From NCBI GenBank assembly GCA_034638255.1, contig JAWPGT010000017.1, positions 372,001 to 436,000 of the forward strand: DNA of 64,000 nt, read 5' to 3'. Under the pieces are notes generated by a model. The model saw nothing but the letters and a program-made list of their open reading frames with translations. It searched no databases and was not told the origin of the DNA. Within the stretch, counting starts at the first letter, position 1. Each line of letters opens with the position of its first letter. Of the stretch, positions 22,092 through 32,780 are shown one piece after another. Origin of the DNA: Coprinus comatus (Eukaryota; Basidiomycota; Agaricomycetes; Agaricales; Agaricaceae). The translations under genes were made by a program, and so were the position numbers.

Positions 22092-24154
22092 TTAACAGGC
22101 CCTACGAGCAAAAATATAAGTCGTTAAACTATTTGCTCTCAACGGTAAAGCCCAATTACTTCCACTCCGAGTGGCGGCAGAGATGGTAGCAAAGTCCTCA
22201 GACCCAGAAGTACGATGAGCTTCAGTTGCACAAACATTCTCGGGGAATGTAAGTGTCAAGGTTGAATCAGAGCTAGTAGGATTCATGGCAATAATATAGA
22301 AGTTTGAACTGTCTGTTACCGCCATCATGAATTTGGTGGATCCAGAACCTGTGATCGCACGCCTTTGAGAGCCAGCTAACACATATCATAAACAAGACTA
22401 TCGAAATTCTAAGTGTTTGAGGGCTTACGCTTCACATAATTGCCAAAGTGTTTGTAGGTCCAGAATTGTTTCTTGATATCTGAAAGAGATGAATATCCAT
22501 CACACATAACATCGGCAGATCCCTTATCCGGGCACTCACAAAGCTGGTAGTTTCCGTTACTACGATAGTTACCGTCGTAGTAGATAAAGCCATCCTAAAG
22601 AAAATTGACTTCTGCAGGGTTATCGAAATCAACCAATAACTTTGACTTACATTCCACCCATTTGAGTTAGCAGTGGTTGCACAGGAGGGGTTATTTAATG
22701 GCGAACAACCGAGTTCTATGCGGCCATTAATGAGGCATGATGGAACAGGGACTTTGTGGACTCACGATTGGAAACCAGGGTCCAGAACTAAACCGCGATA
22801 TATTCAGTAAAAGCCCTAGTCACACCAAATGTTAACTCACGTCATAGTGAGGTTCGTTTGCAGTGACAAGACTTTGGAATACAAGGCTTGTAAACATGAG
22901 GGCATTCTTGATTCTATCGAAAGAAATATAAGTGAGTCTAAAATTGCACAAAGTTTATTGCTACCGTACGTTGGATCATAGCTTCCAGACCAACCCTTTC
23001 CACTTCCATCGGCATTCCCGAGTGAGCAGCAAACCTCCTATTGAATAATTAAAACTTATATCCCACACTTTCCGTGGCCAATCACTCACAGACATCCACG
23101 TAACCTTTGCAGGATACGAATTACGGGTACTGGTGATATAGTTCGTGTAGCTGCTATCGCTTGGGAAGTCATATGTATGATGAACGAGGACGGCGACCTG
23201 GAACAAAGCTGTTAACATTTCATTTTAAACATGAACATAGCCAACATGTCCTACTTTATCGATGACTTGGGGTAGCCAAGCCGAGTACTCGCTGGATGCC
23301 GCATTGAGATTGGAAGATTCATCCGCTAGGATACCAACTGTTGAAGCCAAACCTCTAGAATTCAATGCATTCCACAGGCCATTCACAACTTCTGCACGTC
23401 TATAGGAGGTAAGACGAAGTTAAATTATTGTCTGGATAATAACGGTATATAGTCACTGACTGGCTGGGAAGCACCTGCATTCCTTCTTGTCCACAAGGAG
23501 ACGGCCCAAAATTGCTATCTGGTTCATTTATGGGAGAGATATAGTTGATGTTGATGCCCTGAGATCGGAAATGTTGCACGACGTCCGCCAAAAAAGTGCC
23601 AAAAGCATTACCATTCCCTAATATACAAAACGGCGATCAGCAGTGCAAGGTCTTCATTCAGAGAGCCGAGGCGCGAGAATGTTACCATTGACAAACTGTC
23701 CATTGCAACTCGCACCGCCTGAAGTCAACCTCGGGGGAGCACTGTTTGCGAATGCGGTGAGTGACTGGACACCCCTCTTTGCCGCTTCTCTCAAAAAATA
23801 TTGACCCATCTGATCAGCATTCCAGTCATACACCCCTGGGCTGACGTAAAATGTTTGAGGTGCTCGTGTTGGATTCGACACATTTACTCCACCAGCACCA
23901 ATGTTATAACGATAACTAGAAAGACCCATGCCATTCTGTGAGAACAATAAATCGGCAAGATTTTGACGTGTCGATTCGGGGAAGTTGTAAAGGTCATTCG
24001 GCCACCAAGCACCTGAACCACCAATACCAGTAAATGTTTGGGAAGCTGTCGACGCAACTGTGGCAGCGTTTACTCCGCCGATGACTGTGGCCAAGAAGAC
24101 TGTACAGAATAGCTTTCTGCTGCCGCACTGGTTTGCTGCGCTGCGAGAGACCAT
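22092..24154 (-). CDS. Secreted GH30 glycoside hydrolase (endo-beta-1,6-galactanase type)
   Basis: About ten exons join in phase from 24154 to the stop at 22092, near 480 residues. A signal peptide (LFCTVFLATVIGGVNA) leads into TFTGIGGSGAWWPNDLYNFP, GMGLSSYRYNIGAGGVN, LTAFANSAPPRLTSGG, NINYISPINEPDSNF (acid/base Glu in NEPD), VLVHHTYDFPSDSSYTNYIT, and KVTWMS|E spliced to EVCCSLGNADGSGKGW, which supplies the nucleophile Glu. The later KKQFWTYKHFGNYVK and SGSTKFMMAVTDSSNFYIIA blocks form the beta-domain that GH30 enzymes carry. The GSGAWW and HTYDFP blocks fit the beta-1,6-galactanase subfamily that trims arabinogalactan side chains of plant cell walls. Both catalytic residues are present and no frame break is needed. 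Confidence 0.92.
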
Positions 24155-25044
24155 TCTTGTGATGTGTTGAAGTCTTTGCTAAGTTTTGCTGAGCCAATGC
24201 TTTGTGATGAAGGCGCGGCGTTCGATACTAGGTATATGCATGTGGTATTATATACACGTTCATGTAGTTTATCCGTGAATAGAAATCGCGGGAGAGAGTT
24301 TCCTAAGAAAGTCCAGAGAACCAGCGCACACATGCAGGTGGACAGTCAAATGGTACAGTGACCGGCTGGTTCTGAATATATATATGGCATCGAAGCTGTT
24401 CCAATCGCAACAGGGCTTCCAAAAATCTCGAGTTAATTCCGTTTCTTGAACCGTTTGAGTCAGAGTGTTCTGGGAGATCGAGAAGGAACTTCTGAAAGCA
24501 TTTGTTGTCGAGTTCAGTTAATCACTAATGACACGGCGAGGAAGAAAGTTCAAAGTCATGGTAGAATGTTATAGGTAGTGATCAACCATTAGGTCACGAC
24601 GATATTGTGATGTCCGAAGGGCTTCTTGATCGTGTGTCCATGTCATGAGTAATGCCTTACGTCATGTAGAATTTAGATTCACCAAGTCCCAACCGCTACA
24701 TACCAATCATTACTGCATGTATTGACGCAGTGTTAACACACGTATTCAACGTTGTTCAAACGCACCTCTCTCGTCTTTTTAATGGATTATTAACTTTTCA
24801 AACCCCTTTGCCCTGTCCACATATTCATACCCAGCTTTAGGGTGCATGCTAACGCCTTGTTTTCATTGTAGCAGGACCATCCGTAGCCACCTAAAACTTC
24901 ATTGATCAACAATGGTATATCCTTTGTCCCAGAAGTCGTTACACGGTGAAGCGTCAAGCTTTTCAAAGCCTCGAGTCTAAGTCGCGATGTTGTGGTCTAC
25001 ATGCATAAAAACCCAATAGCTACACCGGCATAGTCAATTCGATC
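24155..25044. other. Divergent intergenic region, 890 bp
   Basis: Upstream of both the GH30 gene (minus) and the hypothetical gene at 25045 (plus). A TATATATA run near 24377 could serve either. No coding frame or repeat recognised. Confidence 0.5.
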
Positions 25045-25736
25045 ATGCTTCCCCCCGAAAGTGGCAGAAATAGTCGTATTCGAGTTAACACTTCTACCCT
25101 CGAAGTTGGCCGCACTAGCAATAGCAACTGTGTTTCACCTATTCGAATGGACGACACTCGCCCTGGTCCCTCCAATCCCGTATCATCTCCCCGGCGGGAA
25201 CGTCGTGGTCCACATAGTCGAGATGTAGGATATGATTACGATTATGAGCAATTGAAGGATTTACCAGAAGAAGCACTTTTGGAACTCTATCTAGAAAAGA
25301 TTAAGGTTAGCTTAAATTTTTTTTCGGGTAAGGTCAATTATTGAAAGTAATTATTCTTTGAATGATACAGAGGGGAAATGGTCACAGTGGTGATCTGGCA
25401 TTATACCTTTTGGATGGTAACGCCAATAACATGTTGCTTGAAGTTTACGAGAATGACTCCACAAACTACTGGGAGAGAGACGCCGATCCAACGTTATGGG
25501 TACCAGAACACGCAAAATCAAGAGAGAGGAGCTGGCTACTTGTAGACGAAGAGCAGTTGGCAATTGCAGAGGAGGAACTTTATTCATATCCGGGAGGACC
25601 TGAGTCGGAGGTCAGATACGTTCAGGTTGAAGGACGGGCACCATCGTGGTCTCGGAAGTATGGTATGAATGGAGATGATGATCGTCGAATGATCATGTTG
25701 TCACGGGGTCCTAGTACGTCGGGAGAAAGGAACTAA
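25045..25736 (+). CDS. Hypothetical protein, 2 exons
   Basis: Exon 1 encodes a disordered Ser/Arg/Pro-rich start (MLPPESGRNSRIRVNTS, PRRERRGPHSRD) and an acidic helix QLKDLPEEALLELYLEKIK; a 63-base intron (about 25306-25370) leads to exon 2 with RGNGHSGDLALYLLDG, DSTNYWERDADPTLWVPEHA, SWLLVDEEQLAIAEEELYSY and a tail ending PSTSGERN. About 208 residues. There is no signal peptide or membrane span. The helix followed by an aromatic, acidic region looks like a folded domain, but I do not recognise it. The good splice pair and the continuous frame on both sides support a real gene. Confidence 0.62.
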
Positions 25737-27678
25737 GTGAGAGGTATTCAACCTTAAAGCTTAAAGTTGGAGTTCAAACCTAATCAATTTTTGTACTTAT
25801 CTCTAATAGCTCGACGACTTGGGGCATTCGCTGCGCATTTGAGACTGATAGGTCTTCTGAATTGCGTTTGAGATATATGCAAGTTTTACTATGTATCTGT
25901 GACATGATATTTATTAGATCCTGTATTATTTGAAGCCCGATTTGTTTAACATTTTCAAGCTTAGAAGCTCTGCGACTCAGTCCTTTATTTTATAAGGAAA
26001 AGAATTGCAGCAATGAAACAGCACTTACTACTCACAGAACGTGGTGGTAAATGTTCCATCAGGAGAACTAACAAAAACAAAAGTTAAACCTATCGAAATT
26101 GACTGACGGGCTCTTCGGCCACTAAGAAATCATAGAACCACTGTTGGTGAAAGGAGTAATCAAGATCATTCATACAAGAAAGCAGTGCATTACCACGAGC
26201 AACTTGTAGTATAACCACAATCAACACTGAATAGGCTGAAGTAAAGTAAGGCGACTTCTTAATGTGTTGTTATATGTAGTTAATTTCCACATAGGTATAA
26301 ATACACCTCCGGCCCGACAATTTACCGGTGGTATATCAGATCGGTACGCAACACGTTGGAGTTGTAATCTTCGGACACCAACTGGAGACTTTCCCTCTCA
26401 GATGCCTCTGAACCTGTCATTGAGGGAACCTCCTTGTTACGTTGACTGATCATCAGTCATTGGAGGACGTATTGCTAACAAATGAAATGACAGTTAGTAG
26501 TGGTAGTTACATAGTACTACGTTTGATAATCAGTAGTGTAACTTATGACACGACTCAGATAGAACCCCCGTGAGTCTCAGGTAGCATGGTAGTGTATGCT
26601 ATGCGCACTCAATTGTTTTTCTTAAGCAACTGACCTTGTACACAATGTTCCGAAAGATCAAATATCAATTGAACTGTATTATGATCACATGTACTCCACG
26701 ATGTGCTTGAATGTACATCACCGTCTGCTTATTTCTGATACGCTCTAGTAGTATCATTCCAATGTTCAAAGCATTTATAGTGACCTTACTCGGCCCATTT
26801 AACGATTGAATAGGTTCGGTAAGATGCGAGAATTCTCGGACACCAGATGGATCATGTTCCAACTAGAAGCAATAGCGGACTATACGATTGTGTTGTAGAA
26901 GTACTAGAAGTACAGTAACACAATACACTACTTTGTTTCGAAATTCTCACATCCAACTCTCTTAATCAGAACTTACCGTTCATTCCAATATGACACTGGG
27001 GCTGGAGTCACGGACTTGCATATACTACTTGCGGTTACTGCTTATATAAATGTGGCATGCGCCCTGCATGCGCCACGTCGGGCAAGACGCCGCATCAAGC
27101 ACTTCACATGTGGCATGTGGCTTCGTAGCAACGATCCATACTTAAGTAGGTTAAGAAGGCGTTATAATCTCTAATTTTAAAACAACAAAAAACTCCATAT
27201 AAGTTCTCTCATCATTCTTACGTACATTTCTGATCAACGTCAATGTTGGCAATGTTGGCGAGACCCGACGAGACCTACCAAGACGTTTCAGAAAGTCGCT
27301 TGGTCGGAGTTACTTAGTCGGTACTTAGTACCCGTACCTGGATCAACATAAATATTAGAAACTCGGGCGTGACTCGACTTTCGAACACCGAAAAATAAAA
27401 CCATCATAAATCTTGGAAAAAAAAAAACCATATAAGTACAATTGAAGTTTCCCCTCTCGCCAAATTTTGAAAGAAAGAAAGAGAGAGAAGTTCTTTTAAA
27501 AAACGAAGGTGGTATATTTATGCTTCTGGAGGAACTATAAATCAACGAGGGTAATATAAATATATCACAATGTGAATGAAATATGCGAAATAACCAAACA
27601 CAAAAAAAAGGTGTATGAGGAATTCGGATCCTTGAAAAAACTCTTTTGAAACGAAACTTGGACTTTGTGATTTGTTTC
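25737..27678. other. Intergenic, 1.9 kb
   Basis: No gene or element with clear ends was found. A GC-richer patch at 27052-27125 repeats the words GTGGCATG and ATGCGCC but is not a clean palindrome. Open frames near 27288-27545 are low-complexity shadows. Confidence 0.45.
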
Positions 27679-29851
27679 TCATTTTCTGAAACTGTATCTT
27701 GGTACGGTGTTTTGTGGGGTAGTAGTTGTTTGAGCTGTAGCCCCGAAATCTAGAAGAAAAAATCATTTGCATCAGTATGAAGGCACAAATGATAAATAAA
27801 CAGAGAAAGAAAAAGAAAGGGGGGTGGTACTCACTGATAGGTGAAGTAAATCCATGCACCATTGGGTTAACATTTGAAGTTCTCAAATTATGAATCGACA
27901 AATTACTCTCCGAAAGTGTTTCAAACCCTCCAATCTCAACATCCTTTCCACGTCTCCTATTAGGTCTAATAGGAGGAAGCGCTGTAGTTTTATCTCTTAC
28001 TTCCTCCACCCAAATAGGATCCATTTTATCACCACTAGTAGGTTCATGACCAGGCTGCGACCCATTATCATTATCAGACTCATACTCAGGATGACTATAC
28101 CGATTAAAATTGGTCTTGATAGGTGATGATGTGAGAAGATACGCGTTACTGTTTCCACCGGTTATAGAATTTGCTTGAGGTGGTTGTGAGAATGAATAGG
28201 TTTCGGAAATGTTGGTGTTCATGCGACTTCCAAGAACACGAGAGTCTCCACCATAGCTTCCTGTTCGGACAACAGAATGTCCGGTACGAGACCTCTTGCG
28301 TTCTTTTTCGGCGTCGCGAGCGGCTATCTCGCCTTCGATTGAACGTGGGAAGAATATCTAAAAATAAGTAATACATACTTAGCACTTGAGTCCTGACTTC
28401 GAATATTTTCAACTTACGAGTAGAGTAATACCCGAGGAAATTCCACAGCCGGCCGCAGCGATCATGGCCAACAGGTCTATGGCAAGAAAGCTCATAAATA
28501 TTGGTGAAATCAAATTTAGTATTTATAGATTGCGTACCAGTTCCAAGCATACTTTCATTGACGTGATGATGTGGTCGGACTCCATCAATCCCGAGAATAA
28601 GCAGAGGAACACAAAATAGGAAACGAAAGAAGACACGAATACGCTTGATCGAAAGTCAGAAAGATATATTTATAGAACCTCGGGTGATAAAAAACTCACG
28701 TTGAGTTCTTCAAAGTTTGTCAGCCGAACAACAGTAGCCATATCGACACCCTCAGATCGCTACATTGCGATATATATCAATATACCTGAACTTGCTATGC
28801 AATTGAAGAATCAAAGGGACATACCAGGTTCTTCAAAAAGTTCGGGAACATGTATCTAGCGCCCATTTAAATCGGTAATCTCAAGGCCTGAAAATAACTT
28901 ACAAGATGGGAGTGAACCATAATGTCAAGGATAGGCTTCCAAGGCTTCCAGCTAAGAAAGTGTACGCCTCGCTCTATGGGATTCCATGAATTACTCCGCT
29001 GTACTTTATATCATCGACACTTACCTTGAGAGGATCGGCTCGTGTGAAGATCGTAACCAAAGGCATATAGGTCACAGCAAGGCAAGATCCGATAATCCAT
29101 GTCTTAAAGTACATGCTCTTGAACCAGTCTTGTTGTGATGAGTTTGAGTTGACGAGATACAACCAGAAACACAACTCTGATTTATGAAGAGTGGTTTAAT
29201 GACTATTGGGGACTTGACCAGGAGCCGCGCTCACCTTCTAAATGGGTTACCCTAAAGTAGGATGAGCGAATGAGATTCAAGGTGTTTGAAGGCTACGCAC
29301 ATTTCGAGACTCCACGCAATGGAAAAACAGAGCATGAGGGGAAAGATAGACTTCCGCGCACCCGGTCCCCAGAGTTGGTATGGCTTTGGAACAACTAGTT
29401 AAAATGAGTATTTACTGTGCACAATAGAGAAATGTCTTTACATACCTCCATGACCTGGAATAGCGACGAAGCCTTCTTGGTATTTTATGACAGTGTTACC
29501 AATCGCAAAAGCTCCTATTAGTGGTATGCTAAGCATGTAGGAATACTGGAAACAAATCTGTAATCTGTAACTTTTGATATTTGAGAATACTCACAGTCAT
29601 AACACGCTTGAAAGCTCCCGAGTAAGGTCCGCTGTTCCATCTACATCCCGTGTCAATGGTTTCGTCGGTGGGGAGTGAAAATGTTATTTACTTCAGACAC
29701 TTGAACTTATCGAAAGACCACAGATGGAAGAGAAGGAATCCCCCCAGCTGGTTCCAGTCAGATTTAGATTAAGGCTGCGGCTAGGGAAAAGACACACCAT
29801 GCAAGCTATGATTGACCATACCAAGTATGTCGCCGGGGAAGTGTGGGACAT
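27679..29851 (-). CDS. Multi-span membrane protein, receptor-like, conserved in basidiomycetes
   Basis: About eleven exons join in phase from MSHTSPATYLVWSIIACM at 29851. Blocks in order are LGGFLLFHLWSFDKFKCLKW, NSGPYSGAFKRVMTYSYMLS, KSIFPLMLCFSIAWSLEMVT, HLEELCFWLYLVNS, YFKTWIIGSCLAVTYMPLVT, IFTRADPLK then AYTFLAGSLGSLSLTLWF, VVRLTNFEELNRIRVFFRFL, PLLILGIDGVRPHHHVNE, LLAMIAAAGCGISSGITLL and IFFPRSIEGEIAARDAEKER. Seven to eight membrane spans are expected, followed by a disordered tail of about 150 residues ending TVPRYSFRK. I recall close relatives annotated only as hypothetical in Agaricomycetes. The layout (membrane core plus long Ser/Thr-rich cytosolic tail) is receptor-like, but that is inference. 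The stop at 27679 follows a last small exon. Confidence 0.8.
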
Positions 29852-30329
29852 TAGAGATAAGACTAGGTTGAAGGAAAGGGAAGAGAGGGCGACAACGAAG
29901 ACAAAGTAGAGTAGGAGAGAAATGGAAAGGAAGGAACCCCAGACGAGCGGATATCAACAGCGTGATAATATTATGTTGAAAGTTGAGTTTGATGCTCCTG
30001 TTGAATTTGAAGTACAAGATGTCCACATGATGACCGGCAGCACTGTGATATATCCCTAGTCCATGAGATCTGCAAGATTGATGGCCATCCCTTGAGACGA
30101 CCATGTGCTGCACTTCCAACCTGTTTCGGTCCTACCCGAGTCTGTGGGAATCCCTCCCCCTGGCGTTGTTGATGAGCCTAGGAAATATTCGTAAATTACC
30201 AAGGATTTCTGCTGAATCACAAGCGTAGACTTGGGACAGGGTAAGTGCGGGGAAAGGGTTTGTAATCTGATTGGTTGATCGGATGACGGAAATCCAGCTC
30301 TGATCATCTTTTATCAAACTTTCCTTACA
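29852..30329. other. Divergent promoter region, 478 bp
   Basis: Lies between the starts of the membrane protein (minus) and the ankyrin protein (plus). A ready candidate for a shared promoter; no motif identified. Confidence 0.45.
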
Positions 30330-31007
30330 ATGTCGGTACCTACTGAAGACGATAAGTACGAGCTCCTCGTCTCTTGTAGATACGGCGACCTCGAAGACGT
30401 CCAAACCTTCATCAAACAATTCGGCCAAGATGTTCTAGCAGATATCCGGGATGACAACGGCAACAATATCCTTCACATGGCGGCCGGGAATGGTCATGGA
30501 GGTAAAATTTTCAATGTATTTCTCTTTGGGGGCATTTGCGCCCGATGGTTACAGTTTTAACTGACTTTTGCAAGGCATTTCCTAGATGTTATTGACTATC
30601 TACTCCCCATCATTCCTTCATCATTACTAGCAACACAAAACGCGAACGGTTCTACTCCACTCCATTGGGCCGCACTCAATTCCCATCTTGACGTGACCAA
30701 GAAGCTTGTCCAGTTCGATGGCGGTCCCGGCATCGATCTTATCGATATCAAAAATACTGCCGGAAGATCTCCACTTGGAGAGGCCGAAATGACTGGGTGG
30801 GATGAGGGTGCCAACTGGCTAGTTCAGATGATGAAGCTAGACCCCGAACAAGGGGAGGCTCAGGGCGGTGCGGAAGAAGAAGAGGTTGTGTCCGACCAAC
30901 AGATTCAATTGGAGATCGAAGACGCCGACGGACAGATTGCGAGGATGACAATCGGTGGAAACTCCTCCGAACACAGCCAAGGTTCCGCATCTACTACCAA
31001 GCGGTAA
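30330..31007 (+). CDS. yar1: Ankyrin-repeat protein, Yar1-like
   Basis: Two exons with an intron at about 30502-30584. The protein has DKYELLVSCRYGDLEDVQTF, DDNGNNILHMAAGNGHGDVI, ANGSTPLHWAALNSHLDVTK and NTAGRSPLGEAEMTGWDEGA, i.e. a capped run of ankyrin repeats, then an acidic linker (AEEEEVVSDQQ) and a Ser/Thr end. Length about 200 residues matches yeast Yar1, a nuclear/cytosolic chaperone that holds ribosomal protein Rps3 before assembly into the 40S subunit. The match rests on size, repeat layout and the acidic tail, so another short ankyrin protein is possible. Confidence 0.82.
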
Positions 31008-32780
31008 CTTGGTCATCATCGATCAATAAAGCATGTGTATACATGTTTACAAAAAGGGAGACTTATATAGAGAGTTACCTAGAGTTACCTATGAAAAATA
31101 TGCAGTGCAGATGGTGGTTTATCAAAAGCAATCCATCCCACTACGTTCCGTTCGCGTGTATGACAAGCAACGGCCTTCTAGCTTCTTGTTATATTTGGTC
31201 TTTATCATTACAACAGTATTACGGCGCAACTTTTTTTGCATCTTTTCTTTGGAACTGCGCCGAAGCATATATAGATGAAACATTCAATTTTACTCACTAG
31301 GAGTCTCTATTTTATGGTGGTCTTCTTTTGCTATGTGGAGTCTAAGGTGCGATGTTTTGATACAAGCCGTTCCCGCGGTGCCGCAAAAATCTACCCCTTA
31401 AACAGGGTATGAACAACCCTACATAATATTAATTATTGGTGGCGTTATAGTAACAAGACATAGTATGTAGTTCAAAGTCGAATACTTGCATGGCTCAAGT
31501 TCCGTCTGGAAACACACTCCCTCACCTCCGTCACTGTAGTGGAGATGCTATTTCACCTTATCTTCCTTAAGTCTACTGAAACCGCGGATCCAAGATCACC
31601 GATCCTTGTGGAGGCCTTGAGGGAGATAGTAAGCTGTGTGTAATTAGAAGGAGAATCATGGATGGTACCTAGTATGTAATGTGCTGTAATGCGTAATTAT
31701 TTTAAGACCATCTGATATGTCCCCGATCCGTTTGCTCCATTTGAATTATGTTCATTCCAAGTTCCTACCACCTTTGGATCCGTTGGGAGAGCGCGAACGA
31801 TACGGACGGTTTATTTGAAAGCAATCGCACTTGACAACTTTATCTATCCAAGTTCTTTGCGTTGGGTTAAATCGAAGTAAGAACTGGGCCGCAGGGTTAA
31901 TAATTTTGAGTATGGCGCTAATTAAATTTGTAAATAGATGTAGCGCTGGTGGGCCAACATGCTCTTGGTTCGAGTTCATACAATTAAACTCAAGACTCCG
32001 GTATACAGTTAAATGAGAAGCGGACTCAAGTTATACATAGATTGGCCTTTGGCACCGTCTGGGGTTATTCAATCACTGTGCCCTCGGGTGTTGATGAAAT
32101 TTGTGTCATCCTAAATCCTCGCTGTAGTGTGTGTAATGTGCCACGCTACATTATATTAAACCAGCAGCAGTACTTACTACGGTTCTTAGAGCATACGATC
32201 CATTATCCTTTTGGTCACGACTTTGAGAAGACCCTCTAGAAGCGCGGAACAAAATCCTCTCGCCGGTCCTTTTCTTTTCCAAAAATATCACGGGAAGTCC
32301 TTCAAGGAATACTTGAAAGGAACCGTGTAAATGTTATTAGAAAGGATAACACAAGTTGGCCATATTGTGGGGTCATTCCCAGGTAAGAAACGTAATACAT
32401 ATCTCCGTTCATTTGACTCGTGGACTCTATTTAAAGTTATCATAAGTAGATAGAACAAATATTCAACTTGGCATGATGGAAAGGTGGATTGGCTAGCAAT
32501 TGTCAACCAAGTTCTGTTTTCAATTTGCCAAAAATAATAAAATAGTTACGTACCATTTCGAAGAAGTCTTTCTGGGAGGGGTAGTGAGCATTAGATTCAA
32601 AGGGAAAATGATCGGGGTTTGTTTGTTTTTGGAACAACATTGTCCAGTAGCATACTCAAGAGCTACTAACATATACCTCGAGGCTCAGAGCATGTTCCAG
32701 GACGATTTGGATTACAAACACGTAACACTGGAATATATATACTCTTCACCCATTTACACCAAGTTCCCTTATCGCCCCAA
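31008..32780. other. Intergenic, 1.8 kb
   Basis: No coding region, RNA gene or element with clear ends was recognised. Short open frames here are AT-rich and unlike the neighbours. Confidence 0.45.

Noticed and set aside
27052..27125. Possible palindrome rich in GTGGCATG/ATGCGCC
   Set aside because: The copies are direct and imperfect; no stable hairpin or element boundary is seen.
31033..31300. Two overlapping plus-strand frames after the ankyrin gene
   Set aside because: They are low-information 3' sequence with no splice or domain support.
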